Of a stretch of DNA of 64,000 nucleotides, positions 52,400 through 64,000 are shown piece after piece. Position 1 is the first letter of the stretch. Each line of letters begins with the position of its first letter. Origin of the DNA: Sorex araneus (lineage: Eukaryota > Chordata > Mammalia > Eulipotyphla > Soricidae); assembly GCF_027595985.1 (NCBI RefSeq), contig NC_073302.1, forward strand, positions 170,116,034-170,180,033, given 5' to 3'. The notes below the pieces were generated by a model. That model was not told the origin of the DNA and did no database searches. It worked only from the letters and a program-made list of their open reading frames with translations. The translations under genes were made by a program, and so were the position numbers.

Positions 52400-52950
52400 A
52401 TGGAACCATACTTTGGCTGACTTTCCTCTTCTGGATATATCAACTTTGCTGAGAGTCTGTCACTCTTGATGACTTCGTCTCACAGCCTTTTGTTTTAGAT
52501 GGGCCCTTTAGTTCAGAGCACTAATGTAGAGCAGTGCTTTGCAGTATCATTTCTATGGTACAACTATGCTGTTTTCACTGATCAGTCCCCGTAGTAGCCC
52601 TCACTGAGCTAAGGCCCTAGCTTTAATGATGGCATTCATGTGCACACTAGAGAGAGACATGCAAAGAGTTCATTATTCCTAATGGAACTACAGAAACTTA
52701 GAGAAATAAAGTATTACCTGCTGTTTTCATGTTTAACACTTGCAATAGAGTGCATAAATGCTTCAGTTTACAGAAATAGCTAGACCTTCCCAAACCCTCC
52801 CGGTGATTAATTAGAAAGCCTGTCTTACAGATTTTTCTCTCAGGTGTAGTAACCTTGTAGCCCTTACCATTAAGAACTAATAAATAAATGCTTGGTTAAG
52901 CATAAACAGGGTGATAGGCAGTGAAAGAATGATGATCTTGGTTTTTATGC
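52400..52950. promoter_or_regulatory. Weak conserved noncoding candidate
   Basis: Unique, moderately GC-rich sequence (for example GTCACTCTTGATGACTTCGT) without repeats or coding frames, between AT-rich flanks. Conservation is only a guess. Confidence 0.25.
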
Positions 52951-55900
52951 AATATGCTCACTTTGTCATTTTACCTTGGAGGACAAAATAATATACAAAA
53001 CTGAAAGTTGGAAAAGCAACCATAGTGAGAAATTTGTTATCCAGTAAAAAAGTATTAACAGTTTTCAGTGTGAATGATCATTTTTGTAATTATATCATAA
53101 TTAATATTAATATATAAAACTCATGAGTTTATGGATGCATTTCATTTCTACAGAGAAGTGAAGGACATATACTGAGTAAAGATATCCTGGAGGGACAAAG
53201 TTTAAATTTACTCTAGAAATAAAAATTATACCACAAAAAGCATATTCAGCTTCAAATGGAAGTAAGTCCACTTAAAATATACTTTAGGATATAATTTGTA
53301 CAACTATTATAAATTTCCTATCATATTAAATACATTTCCTCATCTTCTTCCCATATATTTTTACGATAATAAACTTAGTAATTGCTGATTCTTTATATTA
53401 TCCTATCTTTTAAAATAAGCATTAAGAAATAATACGTCAAGCTGGGAACTTTTATAATCATGCAGTGATATAATAATCTTCAAAATTTTAGCTCCTATCA
53501 TGAACTGATAAAAGTAAATTTAGCTATGTAATCCCACAAACATGACAGCATTTTTTTTTTTTACAAAAGATCAAACTAGACGGTTGTCAACAAAACATTT
53601 GCTTAACTAGCCAAATCTGTGAACAATTGAACTGATATCAACTTAAAAGAATCTTTAGCATGACAAACTATTTTACAAAATCTAAGCCATAGTATGTGAG
53701 CCAAATCATTCACTTTCATTATTGGGTCAATGTGGATTACGCAAATATGAAAAATATTTACTTCTTTGATAATTGCCAATTCAGTAAATGATTTTCTTTA
53801 AGCCAAAATAGTGACTTGAGAAATAGACTACATCATATTCTTAGGATAATAATAAAAATTAATTTGAATCGACCCTTTCTCTTTAAAGCCACATTGGAGT
53901 AGCTCCAAAAGATGTCACTTTATTCCTTTAATAATTTAAAAATAAAAATTCACCAACTTACCTGGATAAGAGAGCTGTGAATTATGAGTGAGTACAGCAT
54001 AAGAGATCTAAAAATATCACAGTTTGGTACCTTGCAAATCAATTTCTGGTTATACAAATTTACCATCATATTCACACTACAAAAAAAAAAAAACCCTTAA
54101 AAATATTTAGTTAAATTGGAAGCTTTTTATAAAAAAGTCACTTTTCTTTAGCTTCCTTTGTAATTCCTGAAGATTAACATTCTGCCACTGGGAATACACT
54201 GCAGAAATTAATTGAATGGTTCTTTACTTCACCAATTTTTTAGGAAGAAATGAAAAGGAGGTATCTATAAAAGTATCAGCACTCGTTTTCTGATGTATAT
54301 TTTTTAATGTATATCTATTTTTTTGATATTTAAAATTATTCATTCACAGAGCTATTTATTGATATACTTGTATGCATGGAGGGCAGTTAATAATCACTCA
54401 AGATCCAACATCTAGCATGACTTCAATATTTGATAAATGTCTCTCTAGGTACCTATGTGCAAAGACAAAGAGATGAAAATCTTTTTTAAATTGAGTGTCT
54501 ATAAAGCCAATTTTAATATCAAATAATAAATCAAAGGGAAAAATGAGTGGGAGAGAAAAATGGTTGGACTGCAGAAAAAATATTCTTCATTGGATTATAG
54601 AATTTCCTAAATTACTTTAAATTTAAGAAAACAGATAGCAAGAGAATATGACCAAAGTCCACAATTAAACTAGTCGATTATAAAGATATAGAGATGATTC
54701 TTCCTATCACTTGTATTTTCCTTCTTATTCTGAAGTTCATATACATGCAAGCACATGTATGTTTATAATCTTTACATATTCAAGATAGAGAACATTTAAC
54801 CATACAATAGTTCCATGATTTTTTTTTTACATATTTTGCAGTGTTTAACTTTGATTCATCTTTTACTGCTAATTATTATGGGTGTTATAATATTTAAATT
54901 CTTACCTGTTTCAGAATGTTTTCTTTAAATTTGAAAGATAACTTGCTTGTGAAAGAAATACTTATATCATATTTTCTTGTCTTGTAACCTTATAGCCATA
55001 GCTGCATTGATCTCCATTATTAAGTTTACTTTGAAAAAGTTGAAGGCATAACTAATTCCCCTCTTTCACATGTCTGACTTTCCTGGCTAGAATGTACATA
55101 TAATTTTATCCTCAAATATCAGAAATTATATTAGCATATGCTTTGCTTTTGGTTATTTTGTGTGTTACTCTTGGATTAAAAGTTTTCTTACAATAGAGAT
55201 AAAAATCATTCTTTCTCCAATTTTCTTTTATACTCGATCACTTTTAATTCCATCTATTGTTATTTTTTCAAAACTAGTAATTTTGTGATTATTGGCTCTC
55301 CTTTGTCTGTTAGCCATAATCATTTTATTCTCTATAATGATTTCTACAATGTTCTTTTGTCCTAATTTTGTTTGTGAGATTTATCTTTTGTGTTTTATTT
55401 CTCACTGCTGACCTCCTTGACTTTGTTTTTCACATGTCTGTAGGCTAATTATCATTCACTCTAATGGGAATTTCATGTCTATAATCATTCCTAAATTTTA
55501 TTTCATTTCTTTCTTGAGTTTTCCAAGGTCATATTCATAATGTATTATTTCATTGTTTTTTAATTTAAATTCCATTTTTTTCAAGAGATTTTGTCTTTAG
55601 TTTCATTAAGATTCTAGAACTTCTCTGGGCTATTCCTCTTCAACTATATACTTTATATCATTTTTGGACCTGTCCCCTCTGTTTTTCCAGGTTTTATGCT
55701 CTGATCATAGCTGGTTTCTATCTGCTCACGGAACAGGTAGGGTATCTTCTCAAGGACACACTGTTTTTGTTTAGTTGTGCTTTGTGGCTATTGAAAGTCT
55801 CCCTAAAATATTTACTCTTCTTATCTTGTTCAAGAGTTCTTGTAAGAGTGACATTACAAATATCATGAAGACCAGATTAAGGACATTTTGGTCCAATATT

Positions 55901-56860
55901 TATTATACATCAAAGGTTTCCTGAAACCCTAACCTTGAGTTGCTGCCTCTCATCTCCTTCCTGTATTCAGAGTTATTTATCACACAACTCAGGCTCCCTT
56001 ATAAAGTCTCATCAAGTCTTCATCAACCACTCATGGACTACCTTTTACTCCAGTGTCTCCAAGTGAAATGTGATATACAGAAACAGTCTTAAGGAACCAT
56101 ATTCCTCTGGAATGAAGGTATTCACAGAAAATAAAACAGTTGCTGTTTTATTTTTTGCTTGGAAATATTCCACATTGCTGTTCTTTTTTGCTTGAAGAAG
56201 CAGAGGACAGAATCATTATTTATTTGAAATGGTTTCATATTTTTGTTTATAATCTGGGATTACTGTGTTCCTTTTACTCACCAATTCAAAAAATTGAATC
56301 AGCAATGTTCTCTGTCCTAATTAGGTTTAGGGGATCCCTTGGTGCCCATGGCCAAGAAATCCGCTATAAATAAAAATGATTTATCATCCTCTATTCTAGT
56401 ATAATTACCAACGGGGTTGAATCAACACCCACTGAGATAGCCACAAACTGTGATAGAAACTTCATGAAAATATGTGGTCCCAGAAAACACTTTTCAAGCC
56501 AGTCCTAAAAAACCCAAGGTATCAGAAAGAGGTAAACTTACATATCACCTTCTTTTAAAAAGCAGACCTCTCAGACCTTCAAAATTTTCCCAAGCCGTTC
56601 TATCCTATCTCCAGTCTGCCCTAATTATCTTTGGCACTGAAGGAAAATAAAACACACCTCCTTAGTTTCTGCTTCTCATCTAGTACATTTGTAACTGAAG
56701 ACTGGGGCAGATAATGGAGTATTCTTCTAAGTTTGGTTCAAATTTCCTTGAATTAGTTTGTTTCCTCAGGTGTATTATTGTACAGTAACTTGCAAACATT
56801 CTTTCCCTGTGATTCAGTGATACCGGTAGACAGAGCAATGACACAGATTAAAAGGGAATT
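52951..56860. other. Long AT-rich single-copy stretch
   Basis: No confident gene, RNA or repeat. 54680-55620 is T-rich, with phrases such as GTCTTTAGTTTCATTAAG that might be very ancient reversed L1, but I cannot support that. The 77-codon frame at 56140 resembles nothing known. Confidence 0.5.
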
Positions 56861-56864
56861 GATT

Positions 56865-57035
56865 TTTTTTTATGTTTTGAGGTCACACCTGGCAGTGCTT
56901 AGGAGCTACTCCCTGCTCTGTGCTCAGAGGGTTCCACCTGGAAGTGCTCAGGGCACCATATGATGCTAGGGCTTGGACCCAGACTCCCTGCATGCAAAGA
57001 TTCTTTCAGCTCACTAAGTTCTCTCTCCAGGCTGA
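56865..57035 (-). repeat. Old A-tailed SINE
   Basis: TTTTGAGGTCACACCTGGCA, TGCTCAGGGCACCATATGATGC, and a damaged head ending CTCTCTCCAGGCTG. Confidence 0.75.
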
Positions 57036-58990
57036 GAGACCTTAAAAACACTTATCATATGAACTAGGGAGACATACTATTCTGACAATAATAGAACTAG
57101 TAACATTTGTATATTTCTCTTCCTTCTCTTTGGCATTTTTCTTCTAATATTTCTTGTACCACAATGTCAACATTAGGCAAAACATTTTGTTGCCTTACAA
57201 TCAGGCTAAACATATTCCTTAGGGATATGTTTAAAAATTCAAAACATGGCTTCCCTGTTTTATGCTATTAAATGGCATACAATACTAGTGTTAAATAAAA
57301 TTAGATGTGGTGAAACAATTGTAGCCATCAATTATTAATTACCATTCCAATATTTAAGACTATATGGTTTCTGATAAAAGTGAATATTTGAAATACTTAC
57401 AGAATTGGCACACTATAATGCAATTCATTTCCTGGCATAATTAATATATTTTTATTTATCTTTTTCAGAACAGGGTTTATAGTATTACTAAGTATTATTT
57501 CAGGGATGATACCATTATGGCAAATGTAGAAAATCTGAAATAAAAGAGAAGAATATAGACAAGCTGAAGCTAAGTAAAACAGACAAAATAATAGGCCTTG
57601 TATATTTTTGCTTACGGGGCAAATCACTCCAAGATTCTAGTAAGAAACCTGAATACATCATGAAAGAGAATACTTATTTCTGTGAATAACTATAAAGTAT
57701 GAATCTTGGGTTGGAACAAATTAACATCCATTATTCAACATTTCACTTCTACATAGATTTGCTGTACAGATGCCAAAAGTCAATGAGTTGGGAGGCAAGA
57801 GGCATAGAAATATGACATGACCTCTTATATAACCTCTTGAAGGGTGAACAAGCTTGTAACTAAGAGAAAAATGCATGTATACAGGCAACTTCAGCATGAG
57901 GCAGGAGATGCCAGGATCTCCACATCTAGTTGAAAGCAATAAAGAAGACTTCTTGTAGGAAGCAGGTATTGGAACTAAATCTCAGAGGATGAAAAACAAA
58001 TTTAGGATGTATGAAGGGTATATAGCATGATCATAGTGGGATGATATTAAAGTAATTATGTTTGTGAACCAATTGAGCACAACTTTTATAAGGAGGAGAT
58101 ATGTTATTAATGGAAATAAGCAATTGTTTATAACTTGAAAATGGTTTGGGGCTTATTCATAAAGCAAAAAGTAATATTATAATCAGTGTACTTTCCGCAT
58201 TACCCTGGGGATCCTGCGAACACTCCAGCTCCTACACCCACTGCAGAGACTTGTCCACAGTAGACTGGGGTCTGTTGATGGAAATACAGTTTTACTGAAC
58301 ATTCTAGACCTTTCTATTGTGTCTGGCCCCACTTGGTGGGTTTTAGAAATAACTCTTCAGGATTTAGATGGTTTGTCCAGGTGACAGAATCTTGGCATGT
58401 TTTGTAAAAACAATTTGGCAAAACAAAAACTCTCGTTGTTTAGATTTGTGTTGGGCATTAAGATTCCTTTTCATGTAAAAAACAGATGAGTTCTTAAAAG
58501 AATATTGATAAAATTTAATCACAGACAACACCCACAGATGTGTGAACAGTATTCCCTTCTGAATGCTAGAAATCTTTCTTCTGGCAAAAAGTGTTCAGAA
58601 AATAAGCCATGCAAGTCCAAGAATTTTTCAGTTTGAAGTGTCTGTATTCAGAAGCAGCATGAGACATCAAATGCTCTGCACATCAGTAGATTTGAGTAGA
58701 AAAGAAATTTAAATAAGAAATGAACTATACTGTAGGGAGGTAAGGAGAACTTATATGTAATCTGACCTGTCAGTGTTAACTTGAAAAGTGGAGAGCTTAT
58801 GCTTATGTATATCTTTCTGCTATTTTTTTTACAAATTAATGAAAATTTTACACAAGCGTAATGCCTCTGTCTGTGTCTGTCCCTTTATAATTCATTTTCC
58901 TCTAAGTTATATTTTTTTCTTTAATAGTGGTTAGAATTCTGTAGTAGGAGTTACATTCTTGACTTTTTCTTTTCTTCTTTTTTTTTTTTT
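57036..58990. other. Mostly unique DNA
   Basis: 57930-58020 (GACTTCTTGTAGGAAGCAGG, CTAAATCTCAGAGGATG) looks like an ancient interspersed repeat of uncertain class. The remainder is unassigned. Confidence 0.4.
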
Positions 58991-58999
58991 TTTTTTGAC

Positions 59000-59780
59000 A
59001 GCATTGCCACAGCTTCATCCTTTTGGTGTTTCTTAATTTCAGACTCTGCATTTTGACAGCTCAACCTTGTTGATTAATGCCTTGTAGGAACCCCTATATG
59101 GCCTGCCTGTTAGCAATCTAATTTTGTGCTGGAATGCCTGGGCCGGTATGTTGAACCGATTCACCACCCAGGTGGCTACATTTGGACTAAATGAGCTGTG
59201 AAGGGTTTCATCTTTGCCCATCACAGTTTTCCTTAGTGGAGCCCCACAGTACGCAGCCCCTGCTTCAACGTGATTTGTCACAACCCATCAATAGAAAATA
59301 AATTATTGCCATTCTCACTTGTCAATGGGCTTGTCTTCACTTCAGCTGGCCTAATGATTGGAAGCTCAAAGGGAACATTTCCCATCTTTGTGGAGCATGA
59401 TTATGACCGAATGCACGGTTCCCCTATGCATCTTGGCTAGTAAAAACACGTAGGGAAAGCAAATTAATTGGCTGTTTTGCGCCAGTGATTAGAACATTAC
59501 ACTTGAAGTCTGCAGAAACTGATATTAGGCAAGCAAGATTAGGTCGGTTCTGACTTTTATTTGCTTAGTGCAACATGATTAGCAACTGCTTCGTTCAAGG
59601 TTAGTGCACTTGCTGTGGCAGAAGAAAATCTTAATAACATAATGATGCTGTCTACCTTTAAGCTGATAAGCATGTTCTAGGCAGAAATCAAAAATCTCTT
59701 TGGGAAGGAAGCAAATGAGGGGATGTAGCAGAAAACTCGTCAAATGGCTTTGGAGTCATTCTTATGTCAGGCACTTTTGA
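59000..59780. promoter_or_regulatory. Strong conserved noncoding candidate (enhancer-like)
   Basis: About 780 bp of repeat-free sequence with balanced composition. Homeodomain-type motifs cluster: TTGTTGATTAATGCC (59068-59082), GCCTAATGATTGG (59349-59361), GCAAATTAATTGGCTG (59459-59474), GTGATTAGAAC (59486-59496), ATGATTAGCAAC (59576-59587). An octamer-like ATGCACGG is nearby at 59412. An 80-codon minus frame (59039-59281) lies inside but has no domain. The texture resembles deeply conserved vertebrate noncoding elements near developmental genes; this is inference from motif density and lack of repeats. Confidence 0.5.
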
Positions 59781-59954
59781 AAATTATATTCCTAGAAAAC
59801 CATGCTGCAAACTATATTTTCAGAATGTGGAGATGGTAATTGTATCAGCTCAAGAGACAAAGAATAAAAGGACCCAAGGAGCAATACCAAGCAGAAGGTG
59901 ACACCTTTCAATGAACTAAAATGAGCTTATGATTAAAAATAAAAAAATGTATGC

Positions 59955-59985
59955 ATGTATATATATGCACACACACACACACAAA
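59955..59985. repeat. Short TATA/(CA)n tract
   Basis: ATGTATATATATGCAC followed by nine CA units. Confidence 0.9.
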
Positions 59986-60234
59986 CTACAGAAAGAGCAA
60001 GAAGATAAAAAGCTACAATGACAGGATATCGAATAAGATCTCATAATTAAATTCAGAAATTAAGTAGATTAAAGAGGAAATTGTTTATTAAAAAAAATAT
60101 CCGCCTGGGGTGTGGATTTGAACTTTCCTGTTAACAGTTTTGCTGGGTTATAATGACAGAAGGCTTCACTGAACAGACAAATAAACAGGGAAAAGAATGG
60201 GGAGCCCCTTAGTTACTTAAAACATGGTGTTAAA

Positions 60235-60335
60235 GGTTTGCTTTGCACTGCTGGGAGAGAGCACCAAGGAGAGCCAGTGTGAGCCCTGAGCACTGCTAAG
60301 GTGGGATCGCAACCTCCCTTCCCGTCCAATAAAAT
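60235..60335 (+). repeat. SINE fragment
   Basis: GGTTTGCTTTGCACTGCTGG, CAGTGTGAGCCCTGAGCACT and GCTAAGGTGGGATCGCAACC. Head, B box and tail are deleted or decayed. Confidence 0.5.
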
Positions 60336-61130
60336 TATGATAGTGTTTTAGATTTTGACCATGACTCCCAGACTAAGCACCTAGTATTTCCACATCTGGT
60401 CTATCACTATCTAGGAGTAAGAAATAGAAAGGGGCTGTCAATAAAGATCAGACTCTGAGTCCCCAAATTCTACTCTCTGATCACCTTAGTGGATCTTTTC
60501 CATTCCAGTGGCTGAATTATAACCCAGAGTACAACTATATGGTTTAATGAAGTAGGGTACAGAAATACTGTTGGTACAATTTTATGTTTACTTTCTTTAT
60601 CTTGGTTTTACCTGGGTTTTAAGGACACCAGACTACCTCTGCTTGGTACCAGTGATTCTGACACATGGAAGATTTTCTCCATTTCATAGATAGTTTCGTT
60701 TAGCTAAGTAAGTTCTGCTTTCTGGCATTGTTGATACAAGGTTCTTGGGGTCCGGGTCAGCTCTGCAGCCTCTGGATTAAGCGTCCATGTCATTGTGTAG
60801 ATTGCACTCATGGTGGTAGTCTTCCAAGAAGTCTTGCCTTTCTCTCCACTCATAACTATACTTTCAGCTTCTTCTATTAAAGCACACGGAATCTTCTCCT
60901 CTTAGTCTATTTTTAATTTGGATTATTTCAATAAGATTTATGTTCTGCATATTTTGCCTGATATCTTGGATCCTATTTCCTGTTCTTGCTTTGCATTTTG
61001 TCTCTTAATCTTTTTTTTTTTTTTTTTAGGTTTCCAAGTACTGGGTCTCTCCAGCAGGAGAGCAATGCTTGAAGTGAACAATATTCTTTTAAACTCATAA
61101 ATCGCATTTCTGTCTAGTCATACTACCCAG
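60336..61130. other. Unclassified DNA
   Basis: No supported feature. A T-run lies at 61010-61027. Confidence 0.4.
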
Positions 61131-61145
61131 AAGATGCCAGATCTT

Positions 61146-61322
61146 TTTTTTGTTTTCTTTTTTTGGGTCACACCCGGCGATGCACAGGGGTTACTACTGG
61201 CTCATGCACTCAGGAATTACTCCTGGTGGTGCTCAGGGAACCATATGGGATGCTGGGAATTGAACCCGGGTTGGCCGCATGCAAGGCAAACATCCTACCC
61301 GCTGTGCTATCACCCCAGCCCC
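61146..61322 (-). repeat. A-tailed SINE, young, with duplication
   Basis: Near-consensus reverse copy (GGGTCACACCCGGCGATGCA, GGAATTGAACCCGGGTTGG). The exact 15-bp repeat AAGATGCCAGATCTT flanks it (61131-61145 and 61323-61337). Confidence 0.95.
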
Positions 61323-61384
61323 AAGATGCCAGATCTTGTTCAGAATGATCCTACTTATTTTTTATTTAAAAAAATAAAAAGCTC

Positions 61385-61587
61385 TTAGGGGCTGGAGCAA
61401 TAGTACAGTGGGTAGGGCGTTTGCCTTGCACGCAGCTAACCCGGGTTCGATTCTCAGCACCCCATCTGATCCCCTGAGCACCGCCAGGGGTAATTCCTGA
61501 GTGCAGAGCCAGGAGTAACCCCTGTGCATTGCCAGGTGTGATCCAAAAAGAAAATAAATGAATAAATAAATAAATAAATAAATAAAT
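61385..61587 (+). repeat. A-tailed SINE, young, (AAAT)n tail
   Basis: GGGGCTGGAGCAATAGTACA head, GGGTTCGATTCTCAGC B box and an expanded (AAAT)n tail. The short repeat AAAAAGCTC flanks it (61376-61384 and 61588-61596). It faces away from the preceding SINE, 60 bp off. Confidence 0.93.
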
Positions 61588-61604
61588 AAAAAGCTCAAAC
61601 CAGG

Positions 61605-61700
61605 AACTGGGGATGTGGCCCAGTGATGAGCACTTGGTTGCATGCCTGAGTTTCTAGACCTATCCAAGTATTGCATGATACCCAAGCCTGTTGAGAGCAT
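61605..61700 (+). repeat. tRNA-like SINE remnant of another lineage
   Basis: CTGGGGATGTGGCCCAGTGA, then GAGCACTTGGTTGCATGCC and a TGAGTTTCTAGACC segment resemble a tRNA-derived head (A-box-like TGGCCCAGTGA, weak B box) unlike the local SINE consensus. Confidence 0.4.
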
Positions 61701-61720
61701 TCTGAGATAACTAGGTGTTT

Positions 61721-61722
<2 letters not shown>

Positions 61723-61770
<48 letters not shown>
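61723..61770. repeat. (CA)n microsatellite
   Basis: About 24 uninterrupted CA units. Confidence 0.97.
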
Positions 61771-61771
<1 letters not shown>

Positions 61772-62590
61772 TGGTGTATCTTTAGAAATGATGTGTCACA
61801 TAATCACATGTGGACAAACACATGGATGTGAGATAAGAGATGACCTTGTATGTAAATAACTTCCCAACTGTTATTATGCATTGTGAGTAGGTGGTGTTTG
61901 TCAGCTAATAACTGACTTGGTCTATGTAATCTTTTCAACAACTTATACAAACAATAAAAATATTTTGTATGATTTCTTTTATACTTGAGGTATTTAACAT
62001 GTATATAATATGGATTTGTCCTCTATAGATGCATAACTGCAAGGAGAAAAATTAAGCACAAACAATTTGTGTTCTCAAACTTCCAAATGAGCCAAAGACG
62101 GAATTTCTCACAATTAAATTGAAACTTGTTATTATATATGTTTCTGTTTATATATTGTTATAATTACCATTATTGAACGTATCCAAATGTCAGGATTGGT
62201 AAACAGCATTTTACAAAACATCTGCATTCATACATCACACTATATAAGTTTATGCTTAAGAGACAACTTTATCCAGAAAAATTAAGTCTGAGATTTTCAG
62301 TTTCATGACAGAAGGCCAAAGACCTTAGTCATTCAAGCTACCTTGGGTAATACCAGTCTAGTGTATACGCTGGGTACCTTCAATGCTCAAGTCCCAGGGG
62401 GTGATGCAAAGTGGTCCACTCTTTTACACAAGACTGGGCTGAATAACCTCAAACTTAGGAAATCAAACCTTATAAAGAGATACTAGGAAGTCTGTCCAAT
62501 GAGGAAGTCAATATCTTTACTATGCTGGTAAAGAATCAAATTTATTCTTTCCCTTGAAAGAATCACAAATTCTATATCCTTAGGCTGTTT
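61771..62590. other. AT-rich DNA, nothing recognised
   Basis: No repeat or coding signal that I can support. Confidence 0.45.
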
Positions 62591-62758
62591 ATCCTTTTTT
62601 CTGGTCACACCTAGAAGTGCTCATGGCTTCTCCTGGCACTATGCTTGGGATCACTTCTGGCAGGACTCAGGGTGACCATATGGGATGTTAGGGCTTTAAC
62701 CTGGGTTGGCCACATGCAAGGCAAGCATCCTACCTGCTGTACTATGTCTCCAGCCTCT
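62591..62758 (-). repeat. A-tailed SINE, moderately old
   Basis: TTTTTTCTGGTCACACCTAG, GGTGACCATATGGGATGTTAG, TTTAACCTGGGTTGGCC and CTATGTCTCCAGCC. Confidence 0.82.
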
Positions 62759-63110
62759 TTAGTCTGTTTCTTATACAGAAATTCTTGAGGTGATACTCTG
62801 GGAAGAAAGCTAGCTATCACATGACTTAGAGACTTCAGTAGAAATGCAGTGAAAAATTACCACCAGGTTTTAAATGATATTTATTATTTAGATTTCATCT
62901 ATGGTTCTGGGTAAGGAAGATTAGTATTTATATATGACAGCAGACTGGGGTATTGCTCTCTTCAATCCCCAAATTGAACCAAAAAGTGTCTATTTTATAT
63001 ATCATTTAATTATATCAATAGTTCTATGGAATAGTTAGTTTTCCTCAACTCACAGATAATAAAATTGAAATATACCAAGACAAAGTACTTAACTAAGTAG
63101 TTAATTTGCT
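62759..63110. other. AT-rich DNA, nothing recognised
   Basis: No supported feature. Confidence 0.45.
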
Positions 63111-63114
63111 ATAA

Positions 63115-63825
63115 TGTATAGTCAAAGCAGAGCCTTGACAGTTGAAGACCTCCAGAACCCAGCCACAGCCTTACTCAAGGCCACTCTCCACACGTTCGGA
63201 CAAACCTCAAGCATGAAGGGACCAGCAGAGGAACCCAGGTGTGTGGGACCCAGGGCTGAGATCTCCAAGCCTGCTCGGATTGGGACTGGGCCTTCTTCAC
63301 CCAGACCCCCCCATTTTCCAGTAGCCTGGCAGCCACACCCACAAACTGCCCCCGGTACAGTGTAATCCCACCAACGGCCAACATCCAGAGACTATAAGAC
63401 CAAGCTCCCAGAAGCGAGTAGAGCGGCCACTCAACATCTAATAGCCTTGTTCTCTCTCTTGCAGAACCTGACAAGCTAGCAAGAGTCTATTGCCAACACA
63501 GGAGAGCCTTGCAAGCTCCCCATGGCATATTCATACCTCAAATACAGTAAAAAATATGTATACCTCTCAGAGAGCCCAGCAAGCTACCAAGAATATCCCA
63601 CCTGCACGGCTGAGCCTGGCAAGCTATCTGTGGTGTATTCAATATGCCAAAGCAGTAACGATAGGTCTAATTCCCTTGACCCCGAAAGAGCCTCCAATGG
63701 TTGGGAAAGATGAGTAAGAAGAGGCTGCTAAGATCTCAGGGCTGAGTGTAATAGAGACCTTACTGGTGCCTGCTCTAGTAAATCAATGAACAAAAGGATG
63801 ACAGTGATACAGTGATACATGGGAA
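63115..63825 (+). mobile_element. Composite element with doubled 3' module
   Basis: The body starts late at AAGCAGAGCCTTGACAGTTG (5' ~75 bp missing). It continues with GGGACCCAGGGCTGAGATC, CCTGCTCGGATTGGGACTGG and ATCCAGAGACTATAAGACC. Two modules follow: 63460-63550 (CTGACAAGCTAGCAAGAGTC) and 63565-63660 (CCAGCAAGCTACCAAGAA, CAATATGCCAAAGCAG). Then come CCTTGACCCCGAAAGAGCC and the end GGATGACAGTGATACAGTGATAC. It is the same subfamily as the copy at 27.4 kb. Confidence 0.82.
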
Positions 63826-64000
63826 AATATTCTCACAAAAAAATAAACAACTCAAAACCAGATTTTGATACGTACATTTCAGAAAGGCATAAAAATGACG
63901 CTTCTAAAGGATTATGAAAAGAAGTCTAGAGATAACTAGCTTTAACTGATGTTAATCACTTGTACTTTGCATTTTTCATGAGGTTTTATAGGTATTTTTT
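63826..64000. other. AT-rich end of window
   Basis: Nothing recognised. Confidence 0.45.

Noticed and set aside
59039-59281. 80-codon minus-strand frame inside the conserved-looking block
   Set aside because: No domain or known family. The block's motif pattern and composition fit noncoding regulatory DNA better.

Overview
The window reads as gene-poor nuclear DNA of a mammal. It is AT-rich and CpG-poor and packed with interspersed repeats, and I find no host protein-coding gene or functional RNA gene. The commonest repeat is a tRNA-derived SINE of about 170 bp: a head with A-box and B-box motifs, a CATATGG-containing body and an A-rich tail. I recognise this as the SOR-type SINE of shrews (Soricidae), so a Sorex-like shrew is the likely source; that species call is inference. 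MIR copies and decayed L1 fragments support a placental mammal.

Layout. 1-23 kb is a dense mosaic of A-tailed SINEs, decayed L1 and L1 3' ends, two LTR copies (2.67-3.8 kb and 17.17-18.45 kb) and several copies of composite elements. 23-34 kb is sparser, with old L1, two (GT)n arrays, one composite element split by a young L1 3' end, MIR, and two AT-rich blocks with conserved-element character. 34-42 kb holds a complete composite element, a 3 kb 5'-truncated L1 hosting two later insertions, and ancient L1. 44.8-50.85 kb is the main feature: a full-length L1 on the minus strand with open ORF1 and ORF2, a GC-rich tandemly organised 5' UTR, a possible short 3' transduction and a 16-bp target-site duplication. 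51-64 kb is mostly single-copy AT-rich DNA with scattered SINEs, a strong conserved-noncoding candidate at 59.0-59.8 kb and another composite element at the right end.

How the parts relate. Young L1 is the probable machinery for the A-tailed SINEs, since both end in A-rich tails and make 8-16 bp duplications. A second set of non-autonomous elements shares a different, non-poly(A) 3' module ending in a GATGACAGTGATACAG-like motif. The set comprises a SINE with the same tRNA-like head ('type B'), a ~530-650 bp composite element and a variant composite. Target-site duplications around several members show that they moved as units. This modular family is the best candidate here for something undescribed.
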